A DNA stretch of 64,000 nt from Flavobacterium sp. (GTDB lineage: Bacteria; Bacteroidota; Bacteroidia; Flavobacteriales; Flavobacteriaceae): NCBI GenBank assembly GCA_020403245.1, contig JADBYA010000023.1:1-64000 (forward strand). Direction: 5' to 3'. Shown in pieces: positions 35,046 to 42,730 of the stretch. The position numbers and the translations under genes are program-made. Below the pieces are notes generated by a model. The model worked only from the letters and a program-made list of their open reading frames with translations. It was not told the DNA's origin and searched no databases. How positions within the stretch are numbered: the first letter of the stretch is position 1; every line of letters begins with the position of its first letter.

Positions 35046-35525
35046 ATGGAAAAAACTAAACTACTAACAATTGCCGTTATCGGATTATTATTGCTCAATT
35101 TTGCAACACTTGGATTTTTATTTTTTGGTGTTACAAAAGGGCACCAACCACCACCTGACAGACCAGAAGGCAGACCTAAACCTAGAGAAATCATTATTGA
35201 ACGATTGCATTTTGACGCCAATCAGCAAAAAGAATATGGTAAATTAATTGAATGGCATCGTGGAGAAATAAAACAACTTGAAGATAGTATAAGAGTTTCA
35301 AAAAATGAATTGTATTTGTTGTTGAATGATGATAAAGTAGACGAAAAAGCTAAAGTCACATTAATTGATAAAACAGCCCTATTTCAAAGGCAAATTGAAG
35401 CTACACATTTCAAGCATTTTGAAGATATCAAAAAGTTATGCAAGCCAGAACAACAAGAATACTTTAACGAACTGACCGAAGAGTTAGGAAGACTATTTTC
35501 TCGCAATAAACCAAAAAGACCTTGA
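35046..35525 (+). CDS. Spy/CpxP-like periplasmic protein
   Basis: 159 residues. An N-terminal helix (LLTIAVIGLLLLNFATLGF) anchors or exports it; a proline-rich linker leads to a helical domain (NQQKEYGKLIEWHRGEIKQL, FKHFEDIKKLCKPEQQEYF) like the LTXXQ helices of Spy, CpxP and CnrX/ZraP relatives. Such proteins act as periplasmic chaperones or metal sensors. Co-transcription with a sigma factor suits a sensor or modulator role. Confidence 0.75.
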   Translation: MEKTKLLTIAVIGLLLLNFATLGFLFFGVTKGHQPPPDRPEGRPKPREIIIERLHFDANQQKEYGKLIEWHRGEIKQLEDSIRVSKNELYLLLNDDKVDEKAKVTLIDKTALFQRQIEATHFKHFEDIKKLCKPEQQEYFNELTEELGRLFSRNKPKRP

Positions 35526-35526
35526 A

Positions 35527-36225
35527 ATGACTAAAACAAGTTGGGTGTTTTTTACTTTTTTATCCTGTTTTCAGTTATTCGCTCAAAGCAAAGATTCGTT
35601 GCACATTAATTTTAAAGTCAATTTTGATAAATTTCCTTTAGAACTTAATAAAGAATACACTACTTCCAATAAAGACAAAATAGCCATCAGCACTTTTAGG
35701 TGTTATGTTTCCAATATTGAAATCTATTATGCAGATAAATCTGTTTTTAAAGAAAAAAACAGCTTTCATCTACTCGACCTAGAAAATCCAAATTCATGCA
35801 TTATTCCAATAACGAATAAGAATGATAAGATTATTTCAAAAGTCAGTTTCAACATTGGAATAGACAGTTTAACCAATACTTCTGGAGCATTAACCGGTGA
35901 CTTAGATCCAACCAAAGGAATGTATTGGGCTTGGCAAAGTGGCTATATCAACATGAAAATGGAAGGCAAAAGTCCAAGTTGTAATTCCGAAGCATCGGGA
36001 AGAAAAAACGAATTTCAGTTTCATATTGGGGGTTATCTCCAACCCTATTATGCCATGCGAAAAAAAGTGATTGCGGTCAATCATTATGGCAATGTTAACA
36101 TAGTTATTGATACTTCCATCTTTTTTGCAGAAATTGAATTATCCAAAATAAGTTCGGTTATGATTCCGGGAAAAACAGCTATGGAATTATCAGATTCTAT
36201 GGCGAAAATGTTTTATCTAGAATGA
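35527..36225 (+). CDS. MbnP-like periplasmic protein
   Basis: 232 residues with a signal peptide (VFFTFLSCFQLFAQS) and the MbnP domain: FDKFPLELNKEY, ISTFRCYVSNIEI, GALTGDLDPTKGMYWAWQSG and FQFHIGGY. MbnP proteins are copper-associated and are modified by their di-haem partner MbnH, which oxidises a tryptophan to kynurenine. The tryptophans in MYWAWQSGY make that reaction plausible here. The next gene is the MbnH-like enzyme, overlapping it as ATGA. Confidence 0.85.
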   Translation: MTKTSWVFFTFLSCFQLFAQSKDSLHINFKVNFDKFPLELNKEYTTSNKDKIAISTFRCYVSNIEIYYADKSVFKEKNSFHLLDLENPNSCIIPITNKNDKIISKVSFNIGIDSLTNTSGALTGDLDPTKGMYWAWQSGYINMKMEGKSPSCNSEASGRKNEFQFHIGGYLQPYYAMRKKVIAVNHYGNVNIVIDTSIFFAEIELSKISSVMIPGKTAMELSDSMAKMFYLE

Positions 36226-37253
36226 AGAACCATTTATACATATTGTCCCGAAGTTTCGGGATTGCAATTTTCATTATTGGAATTTTGTCTTTTTCTGATA
36301 TATTCACTACACCTTTATATTTTGAAGTTCCCAAGGGTTGGCCTGAACCAAAATACGATTTTAAAAGAAATCCGTTAACAGAAGAAGGATTTCAATTGGG
36401 GAGACATTTATTTTACGACCCCATTTTATCTCGTGATAGTACAATTTCTTGTCAGAGTTGTCATTTACAACAAACCGGATTTACACATGTAGATCATCAA
36501 CTTAGTCATGGAATTGAAGGAAAAATTGGCACCCGAAATTCATTAGCATTAATTAATTTGGCATGGAATAAAGACTTCATGTGGGATGGCGGTGTTAACA
36601 ATCTTGAGGTACAACCTATCAATCCTATTACAAGTCCAACAGAAATGGATGAAAAGATCGAAAATGTAGTGGCCAAATTACAGCGAAGTGAAAAATACAG
36701 AGTACTATTTTCAAAAGCTTTTGGCGATGATAAAGTAAACAGCCAAAGAATTTTAAAAGCCCTTGCCCAATTCACAGTAATGCTCAAATCATCCAATTCA
36801 AAATACGATAAAGTAATGCGCAAAGAAGAAAATTTTACGCAACAAGAACAGCGCGGCTATGATTTATTCAAAACCAATTGTGCGTCTTGTCATAAAGAAC
36901 CCTTGTTTAGAGATGATAAATTTGAAAAAAATGGATTGGCAATAGATACTACGTTGAATGATATAGGTAGAATTAAAATCACAGGAAAGACAGAAGATAA
37001 AATGCGCTTCAAAATTCCAACACTAAGGAATATACAATTTACTTTTCCCTACATGCACGATGGCCGATTTAAAACGTTAACAGAAGTGGTTAAACATTAT
37101 AATTCTTTAGGAAATGACCAAAGTTTACCAAAAGAGTTGGCCAAACCTATGAATTTATCTGATAATGACAGAGTAGATTTAGTGGCTTTTTTAAATACAC
37201 TTACCGATAAGGAATTTCTATTTGACAAACGATTTAGTTATCCTAAAGAATAA
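36222..37253 (+). CDS. Di-haem cytochrome c peroxidase/MbnH-like enzyme
   Basis: 343 residues. An N-terminal signal or anchor helix (FGIAIFIIGILSFSDIF), then two c-type haem sites, CQSCH near residue 77 and CASCH near residue 220, in a cytochrome c peroxidase fold (TGFTHVDHQLSHG, IGTRNSLAL, FKIPTLRNIQFTFPYMHDG). Beside an MbnP gene it is best read as MbnH, which uses hydrogen peroxide to modify its partner. The first codons contain a dispersed palindrome (36246-36261) that encodes part of the signal segment. Confidence 0.87.
   Translation: MKNHLYILSRSFGIAIFIIGILSFSDIFTTPLYFEVPKGWPEPKYDFKRNPLTEEGFQLGRHLFYDPILSRDSTISCQSCHLQQTGFTHVDHQLSHGIEGKIGTRNSLALINLAWNKDFMWDGGVNNLEVQPINPITSPTEMDEKIENVVAKLQRSEKYRVLFSKAFGDDKVNSQRILKALAQFTVMLKSSNSKYDKVMRKEENFTQQEQRGYDLFKTNCASCHKEPLFRDDKFEKNGLAIDTTLNDIGRIKITGKTEDKMRFKIPTLRNIQFTFPYMHDGRFKTLTEVVKHYNSLGNDQSLPKELAKPMNLSDNDRVDLVAFLNTLTDKEFLFDKRFSYPKE
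36246..36261. repeat. Dispersed palindrome inside the MbnH-like signal sequence
   Basis: TCCCGAAGTTTCGGGA, 7-bp arms around GT. The same element lies in non-coding DNA at 39310-39325 and, inverted, at 45540-45555; a one-base variant is at 22100-22115 and 23972-23987. Here it encodes SRSFG within the leader peptide. Confidence 0.8.
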
Positions 37254-37315
37254 ATTTTAAATCTTTCGCAAGAATAAAAATAATGTTGCGTCTAACATGT
37301 TATATACCTAAAATT

Positions 37316-38671
37316 ATGAAAAAAGTATTATTCATTTTCCTTATTTCGAGTTACACTTTTGCACAAACCAATCCAGCCATTACAGGATGGTTAATAAACA
37401 CAACCGGAATTACAGGCCGTCACTATGTTGCTGGAAATTCAACTCCAATTATTGATGCAGTGCAAGCAAACGTGCAAACGGTTCAATATAATACAACTTA
37501 TGCTTATATTTCAGCAACAGGAATTCCAGCTTATATAACAGGTCCTTTTCAAGACGGAAATCCTTCCTTAGCAACAGCACAAAATAAAATATTTCGAATT
37601 CCATTAGCTCCGGTTCAGGGCACGGGAACTGTAGCAACTACTGGTGGCAACATTGGTGTTTTCAAAAACGGAGTGGCATTATTTGATTATCGCGATGGTG
37701 TAGCTTGGAGTTCTACTACAAATGCATTGTGTGGTGGCCCAGGAAATCCCCCTTGTGCCGGTGGTCCAGGTACAACTCAAGCATGGAACAGAGATGCTAT
37801 TCCTGCAGAACGTGCTGGTTTTGATTGTGCCAAAGCACATCCTGCCATGGGAAATTACCATCATCATCAAAATCCGAGTGCTTTTAATCTAGATTTGGTT
37901 GTACTTTCTAACGTTTGTGCTACCTATCCGGCTGATGGGTTGTATGTCATAAATCCTGCCCAACATTCTCCTTTATTAGGATTTGCCTATGATGGTTTTC
38001 CGATATATGGCGCTTACGGCTACACCAATACCGATGGAACTGGAGCCATAACCCGAATGAAATCGAGTTACCAATTAAAGTCCTATCCTACTGGCTTAAG
38101 AACGAATGGACCAGCTATCAATCAAGTCGTTGGAACACAAACTTTCTTTAATGGGTATTTCAGAGAAGATTATGAATATGTTGCACATCCTGGGGATACT
38201 ACTTATTTGGATTCTCATAATGGTAGAGTTTGTAACACTCCAGAATATCCAGCTTCTTTATATCCAAACGGAATTTATTGCTATTTTGCAACGGTTGATG
38301 CCAATCACAACTCAGCGTATCCTTATGTGGTTGGACCTACTTTTTATGGAAACATCACCGTATCAACCGTAACTTCTGTTCCAGGCGGAACAACAACTTT
38401 AGAGACTAATTCATTTGAAAATTCTGATTTAAAAGTTACTATTGCGCCAAACCCAGCATCAGAATTTATCGCTATTCAAACCCCAATGGCTGTTAATGAT
38501 ATGAATGTTTATTTGATCAATGAATTGGGACAAATTGTGAAAACAAGCAAAATTCTGCAAGGAAGTACCTTAAGTATTATTGAAACCGATACCCTTTATA
38601 ATGGCATTTATTTTGTAAAAGTTACTGATGGAAAAAATGATAAAACAGTTAAAGTTATCATTACTAAATAA
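37316..38671 (+). CDS. Secreted YHYH-domain protein with type IX sorting domain
   Basis: About 451 residues from ATG 37316 (MKKVLFIF); an in-frame ATG at 37283 adds 11 without support. Signal peptide ending TFAQ, then a YHYH domain with FDCAKAHPAMGNYHHHQNP, SPLLGFAYDGFPIYGAYG and a late conserved block around NGYFREDYEY. The C-terminal 80 residues are a sorting domain (IAPNPASEFIAI, YNGIYFVKVTDGK). YHYH proteins are frequently coupled to copper or MbnP/MbnH genes, as here, but their chemistry is unsettled. It closes the sigma-factor operon and is followed by a strong terminator. Confidence 0.85.
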   Translation: MKKVLFIFLISSYTFAQTNPAITGWLINTTGITGRHYVAGNSTPIIDAVQANVQTVQYNTTYAYISATGIPAYITGPFQDGNPSLATAQNKIFRIPLAPVQGTGTVATTGGNIGVFKNGVALFDYRDGVAWSSTTNALCGGPGNPPCAGGPGTTQAWNRDAIPAERAGFDCAKAHPAMGNYHHHQNPSAFNLDLVVLSNVCATYPADGLYVINPAQHSPLLGFAYDGFPIYGAYGYTNTDGTGAITRMKSSYQLKSYPTGLRTNGPAINQVVGTQTFFNGYFREDYEYVAHPGDTTYLDSHNGRVCNTPEYPASLYPNGIYCYFATVDANHNSAYPYVVGPTFYGNITVSTVTSVPGGTTTLETNSFENSDLKVTIAPNPASEFIAIQTPMAVNDMNVYLINELGQIVKTSKILQGSTLSIIETDTLYNGIYFVKVTDGKNDKTVKVIITK

Positions 38672-38690
38672 GTATCTACAAAAGCATCTA

Positions 38691-38716
38691 AGCCCCAATT
38701 ATCGGGGCTTTTTTTG
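38691..38716 (+). terminator. Terminator of the sigma-MbnP/MbnH-YHYH operon
   Basis: AGCCCC-AATTAT-CGGGGCT followed by seven T, 20 bases after the YHYH stop codon. Confidence 0.9.
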
Positions 38717-38816
38717 TGATAAATGCCAAATTTTCAACGTATTGTATTTTTTTTCTAACGATAGTTGGAGCTGAAAACTCAGTATTTTGAGATTTCCAGA
38801 CTTTGAGATTACTAAC

Positions 38817-38849
38817 TTGATGGATAAGGAAAATTATTTTATATATTTG
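38817..38849 (+). promoter_or_regulatory. Predicted promoter reading into the second cassette array
   Basis: TTG at 38817-38819 and TATATTTG at 38842-38849 are 22 bases apart, within the Flavobacterium range. It lies upstream of the first cassette boundary (38928) and points into the array, the position of the Pc promoter in integrons. A 17-codon ORF (38870-38923, MSLSYEIGCVPIQNMRL) lies between it and the boundary. Confidence 0.6.
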
Positions 38850-38927
38850 AAAAACAAAACGAAGTAAACATGTCACTATCATACGAAATAGGTTGTGTAC
38901 CTATTCAAAACATGCGACTATAAGTTA

Positions 38928-39274
38928 GTTAGGAGTAAGCAAACCGGAAAAAAAACATGGAAGAAAAAATCGAAATTAATTCCGAAGAAACTTTGCTTGT
39001 CGGCTCATGGAAAATGGAAGGCGGTAAAATGATTGCAGACAAAATTTGCCAGAGAATTGAAAAGTTAGTGGAAAATTACCTTAGAAAAGTAGCTGTAGAT
39101 AAAACTGGCTGGGAAAAACTTTACCAAGATCCAAATGATAATCGATATTGGTTGTTAACTTATCCAAAATCTGAATTTCATGGTGGCGGTCCAACAGAAT
39201 TGAAAATGATAACGCAAACAGAAGTTACTCAAAAGTTTGGGTTGCTTAAGTAGCGTGGCTTGCCTACTCCTAAC
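38928..39274 (+). mobile_element. Gene cassette carrying an Imm27 gene
   Basis: Start GTTAGGAGTAAGC (38928-38940) and end CTACTCCTAAC (39264-39274) are inverted complements, ten bases without mismatch, tightly enclosing one gene. Confidence 0.65.
38957..39253 (+). CDS. Imm27-family immunity protein
   Basis: 98 residues with the Imm27 pattern: TLLVGSWKMEGGKMIADKIC near the start, WEKLYQDPNDNRYWLLTYP in the middle and SEFHGGGPTELKMIT towards the end. Imm27 proteins neutralise polymorphic toxins. No toxin gene is adjacent, so this is an orphan immunity gene, a type of cargo common in cassette arrays. It lies 17 bases inside the cassette start. Confidence 0.85.
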   Translation: MEEKIEINSEETLLVGSWKMEGGKMIADKICQRIEKLVENYLRKVAVDKTGWEKLYQDPNDNRYWLLTYPKSEFHGGGPTELKMITQTEVTQKFGLLK

Positions 39275-39569
39275 AGCCGTAGCTGTTGCGCAACCTCTCT
39301 TAAAAACTATCCCGAAGTTTCGGGATCAAAATAAACATAATAGCAACCTCGTTTAATGTGATTTAAGCGAGGTTATTTTTTAGATTAAAGTTGTAGTTTG
39401 TTAATAATAAAACCCCATAAAAACTCTTTCTATGATTTGTAAGAAAAAAATAATATATTTGGAAAAAATAAAGCGACATAAAACTTAGCCAATCTAACTG
39501 ATTTGTTTGTATATACGCAAGTTATTGCACATATTTACAAGTTACAAGCAACCCTAAAAGACGACAATA
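39254..39569. other. Cassette spacer with internal hairpin
   Basis: After the cassette end comes AACAGCCGTAGCTGTTGCGC, the palindrome TCCCGAAGTTTCGGGA (39310-39325), a terminator-like hairpin (AACCTCG at 39344-39350 and CGAGGTT at 39367-39373, then ATTTTTT) and a -7-like TATATTTG at 39454-39461. The next cassette starts at 39541. Confidence 0.65.
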
Positions 39570-40568
39570 ATGGAAGAGAAACAACTCGAAATTTTATTTA
39601 AGCAATTTCTTTTAACAAAGGGTTATCCTCAAGGTAGTTTGCTTTCACAAGTTGCATTGAGAACGACTGGAGATGGAACTTTCCGTCCCGATTTGGTAAT
39701 TTTAGATATCGACAATAAGGAGTATATTGGGTTAGTTGAATTCAAAAATAAAGTTGATAAAAGAATTGAAGTAAATACTTTAGGACAATTCTACAAGTAT
39801 TTTAGTCTACTTGGTACACAAGCCATACCTGCATATTTAGTATTCCCTATTTCAGAAGAGGACTTTCAAATCTTAGCGTTAAATAAAGACAACACATTTG
39901 AACCAATTTCAAAAGAAGATTTTCCAATTTTTGAAACTCTATCTGCAAAAAGACTGACCGAAGAAAAAATCAAACAGCGCGAAGTTGAGGAAAAAACTCT
40001 TGCTGAACTTGAACAAAAAAAGAAACGTACTAAACAAAGTGCTTATTTGACATTATTGAGTTTAATTTTAGGTATTTCTGCTTCAGTAATTGCTGTTTTT
40101 ATTCAGCAAAAAGGTTTTGATAAACCTTCTAGCCAAACTATTATTTGTTGTGACAGTCTAGAATTTAAATTTCAAAATTTAGAACAGAAAATAAATACAT
40201 TAGAAAAACAATTTAATGTCGTTTCAAAACCCAATAATAAAACTGACACAGTTTATGTAAATTCAAATGTTACTTTATTAGAGAAAAGAATTAAAATCAT
40301 AGAACTCGGCATTTCAGAAAATCCAGAAAAGACTTTATCAATTCTTCAAATTAGGCAAGAAATAGAATTGCTCAAAAAAGCTGACGATTATGCCAAAGAG
40401 TTAACTCAAACCAAAATTGATGCAATAAAGGATGAAATGGAGGTGCAAAATGCTTGGATGCTAGGTGTTCTAATTGCAATTTTTGGTACTATTCTAAGTT
40501 TAGTAATTCCTAACTTAATTACTAAACGAAATGTCCAAAATATTGAGCCATAAAGGGCAGCTTGTAAC
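39541..40568 (+). mobile_element. Gene cassette carrying a membrane-anchored nuclease-like protein
   Basis: Start GTTACAAGC-AA-CCCT (39541-39555) and end AGGG-CA-GCTTGTAAC (40554-40568) are inverted complements over 13 of 15 bases, around a single gene. Confidence 0.65.
39570..40553 (+). CDS. PD-(D/E)XK-like protein with two transmembrane helices
   Basis: 327 residues. The N-terminal domain holds a restriction-like core: RPDLVILDIDN with D41, and YIGLVEFKNK with E57 and K59. A charged coiled coil follows (LTEEKIKQREVEEKTLAELE), then a transmembrane helix (LTLLSLILGISASVIAVFI), an outer helical region of about 100 residues and a second helix (WMLGVLIAIFGTILSLVIP). This puts the nuclease-like domain in the cytoplasm, tethered to the membrane. 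I know no named family; a defence role is inferred from architecture and cassette context. Confidence 0.65.
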   Translation: MEEKQLEILFKQFLLTKGYPQGSLLSQVALRTTGDGTFRPDLVILDIDNKEYIGLVEFKNKVDKRIEVNTLGQFYKYFSLLGTQAIPAYLVFPISEEDFQILALNKDNTFEPISKEDFPIFETLSAKRLTEEKIKQREVEEKTLAELEQKKKRTKQSAYLTLLSLILGISASVIAVFIQQKGFDKPSSQTIICCDSLEFKFQNLEQKINTLEKQFNVVSKPNNKTDTVYVNSNVTLLEKRIKIIELGISENPEKTLSILQIRQEIELLKKADDYAKELTQTKIDAIKDEMEVQNAWMLGVLIAIFGTILSLVIPNLITKRNVQNIEP

Positions 40569-40700
40569 AGCCGTTTGGCAAGATTGCGAGTTTTGCGGTA
40601 AATTCACGTTTACGTTTCGCAAGAATTTTTATCTTTAACAGATAATAATTCGTTCCGAACTTCGCAACTGACGAGAAGCGGCGGAACCTGAGCTGCCATA
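40554..40700. repeat. attC-like spacer
   Basis: From GCTTGTAACAGCCG (40560) to CGGCGGAACC (about 40678-40687). Between them GATTGCGAGTT (40580-40590) and AACTTCGCAACTG (40659-40671) can pair, so the segment of about 130 bases can fold on one strand. TTTCGCAAGAATTTTTATCT and TTAACAG are shared with 42614-42640. Confidence 0.6.
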
Positions 40701-41444
40701 TTAAAAGAGCTCGTTGCTTAATTCGAATAATCTCTGATTTATTACATCAAAGTATTTATTAGTAAGCTCACTGCCTAAAAAATTCCTATTCAACTTTTTG
40801 GCTACGACGGCAGTTGTTCCAGTTCCCATAAAAGGATCGTAAACTAAATTACCTTCATTCGAAAAATTTTCAATTATTGTCTTAACTAATTCATTTGGAA
40901 AAACAGCAGAATGAGAGTCTACAACTTTTTTGCCTCTTTTAATATTCCAAATATCATCTAATGTTCCTCGTTCAAAATTAGCTTTTTCAAATTGTCTACT
41001 AATTGCATTGTTAGAATCGAAAACTAATATTAGTTCAGTTCTCCGATTTAAAACATTATGAGCCATTGCAGGTTGAGCATAACCTTTGTCCCAAACTATT
41101 ATATCTTTTAAGGAATCCGATAATTCTCCAATTATTTTAAAAAAAGCTCTTTTGCTTCCAGTAACAATCTGAATGTTATAAAAAATTATAGATGATGTTC
41201 TCAATAATTCTTTTAAAACATTCAAATGGAAATTATAAAACTCATTAATTGGCAAATTATCATCAAAGCCTTCATACTTTGAACTAAATTCTTTTACAAT
41301 TTGTCTAGAACAATATTGGCCATTTCTAATTCTTAAATTCATGTTGTATGGCGGTGATGTTATAACTAAATCAATCGCTTTATCATCAATTTTCTTTAAT
41401 GTTTCAAGACAATCTTCGTTATAAATTTTGTTTATTTCTATCAT
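40701..41444 (-). CDS. Type II DNA methyltransferase (N4/N6 amino-methylase)
   Basis: 247 residues in beta-class order: NEDCLETLKKIDDKAIDLVITSPPYN (split here as NEDCLETLKK and the catalytic TSPPY motif near the start), and the S-adenosylmethionine motif YDPFMGTGTTAVVAKKLNRN at the end. The TSPPY form suits N4-cytosine or N6-adenine methylation. It is divergent from a small regulator and a MvaI/BcnI-type endonuclease, so it should protect that enzyme's site; MvaI and BcnI partners are N4-cytosine methylases acting on CC(W/S)GG. It is the only minus-strand gene in the second array. Confidence 0.88.
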   Translation of the reverse strand: MIEINKIYNEDCLETLKKIDDKAIDLVITSPPYNMNLRIRNGQYCSRQIVKEFSSKYEGFDDNLPINEFYNFHLNVLKELLRTSSIIFYNIQIVTGSKRAFFKIIGELSDSLKDIIVWDKGYAQPAMAHNVLNRRTELILVFDSNNAISRQFEKANFERGTLDDIWNIKRGKKVVDSHSAVFPNELVKTIIENFSNEGNLVYDPFMGTGTTAVVAKKLNRNFLGSELTNKYFDVINQRLFELSNELF

Positions 41445-41530
41445 TTTTCTTTGAATATTTTACTTACCTATAGGAAGTTGTAAAAATATACAAATAAGTT
41501 CAATTTTACAAATAAACTTAATACTTAAAA

Positions 41531-41758
41531 ATGTTAACAGAAATAGAAATTTTCGTAATAAATAAAGTAAAAGAAATAAGAAACTTAAATCAGGTTTCTC
41601 AAGCCGATTTGGCAGATAAAATTGATGTTTCATCAGGCTTTATTGGAAAAGTAGAGAGTTTTAAATACAACACAAAATATAATTTAAATCACATTAATAA
41701 AATCTCAAAAGCATTAAATATTAGCCCGAAAGATTTATTACCAAATAAAAACTTATGA
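41531..41758 (+). CDS. XRE-family regulator (probable restriction-modification C protein)
   Basis: 75 residues, almost entirely an HTH_3 domain: VKEIRNLNQVSQADLADKID, VSSGFIGKVES and ISKALNISPKDLL. Its place, overlapping the endonuclease start by four bases and divergent from the methylase, is that of a controller protein that delays endonuclease expression until DNA is methylated. The 86-bp gap to the methylase start would hold its operator; no clear C-box was identified. Confidence 0.85.
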   Translation: MLTEIEIFVINKVKEIRNLNQVSQADLADKIDVSSGFIGKVESFKYNTKYNLNHINKISKALNISPKDLLPNKNL

Positions 41759-42498
41759 GTAATTTAAAAAAAATTAAAGATGATTTCTTTAGAATTAAAG
41801 AAATGGGGTTTATTGATTGCACACGAAATAACAATAAAGATGGCGGAATTGGAAACACGTATGAAGATTTATTAGGTGTCATTGAAAATAATCTAAAAGA
41901 ACCGGATCATTTAGGCTACGAAATAAAAAGCAAAAGGCAATTTAACTCGTCATATGTTTCATTGTTTTCAAAATCTCCAAGCTCACCAGCAAGAGCAAAT
42001 TCATTTTTGCGAGAAACTTTTGGAGAAGTGAGAGATGAAAATCATCCTGATAAGAAAAAATTATATGCTTCAGTTTTTGGTCATCGTTATTCTTTAGTCT
42101 ATGAAAAGTATAAGATGAAATTACAAGTCAACTATGCCGAATCAAAACTTTATCTTTTAATTTATGATTTGAACGATAATTTATTAAGTAGCGTTTTTTG
42201 GACATTTGAAACATTGAAGAAAGCTTCTAGCAAAATGAAATCTTTAATGTTAGTTTTAGCAGAAACAAAAACCGAAAACGCTCACAGAAAATACCATTAT
42301 AACAAAGCTGAAATATATGACAATTTCAATTTTGAAAGTTTCCTGAAAAACATAGAAAACGGTGGGATAATGTTTGACATTAGAATTGGTGTTCATAATT
42401 CTGGGAAAAGCATTGGAAAAACTCATGATCACGGTAGTGGATTTAGAGTAAAGTTGGAAAACTTCAAAAATTTATATGGAGAATACGAGGAAATTTAA
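41755..42498 (+). CDS. MvaI/BcnI-family restriction endonuclease
   Basis: 247 residues. The family pattern GGIGNTYEDLLGVIEN followed by LGYEIKSKR gives the catalytic E-x-K, and the later part contains the conserved YNKAEIYDNFNFESFL and HDHGSGFR segments. MvaI and BcnI are monomeric enzymes cutting CC(W/S)GG; the exact site here cannot be read from sequence. Together with the methylase and regulator it forms a complete type II system packed in 1.8 kb. Confidence 0.85.
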   Translation: MSNLKKIKDDFFRIKEMGFIDCTRNNNKDGGIGNTYEDLLGVIENNLKEPDHLGYEIKSKRQFNSSYVSLFSKSPSSPARANSFLRETFGEVRDENHPDKKKLYASVFGHRYSLVYEKYKMKLQVNYAESKLYLLIYDLNDNLLSSVFWTFETLKKASSKMKSLMLVLAETKTENAHRKYHYNKAEIYDNFNFESFLKNIENGGIMFDIRIGVHNSGKSIGKTHDHGSGFRVKLENFKNLYGEYEEI

Positions 42499-42730
42499 AA
42501 ATATGGCCTCCGCTAACGCGCGAATCCTTTCGCGTGGTAAATGTTATGAAGTACGAGCGTGACGCTTGCACCAGCATAGGAAATGCCGAAAAATGTGCAA
42601 CATTCACATTTTTCTTTCGCAAGAATTTTTATCTTTAACAGAAAATATAAAGTTCCGAACTTCGTAACAGTAGTGTTGCCTCGGAACGTTGTAGCTAATA
42701 TTTTCAGACGTTTAACTTAAATAAGAAACC
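42499..42730. repeat. attC-like spacer
   Basis: From CTCCGCTAACGCGCG (42508) to CGGAACGTT (42682-42690). It contains the hairpin CGCGAA-TCC-TTTCGCG and the segment TTTCGCAAGAATTTTTATCT, TTCCGAACTTCGTAACAG shared with the previous spacer. Confidence 0.6.

Larger units (their letters stand above)
40688..42517 (+). mobile_element. Gene cassette carrying a type II restriction-modification system
   Basis: The end reads AATATGGCCTCCGCTAAC (42500-42517). The start, around CTGAGCTGCCATATT (40688-40702), matches its complement in AGC and GCCATATT but not in the GTT core. The boundary is therefore less certain than in neighbouring cassettes. Confidence 0.4.
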
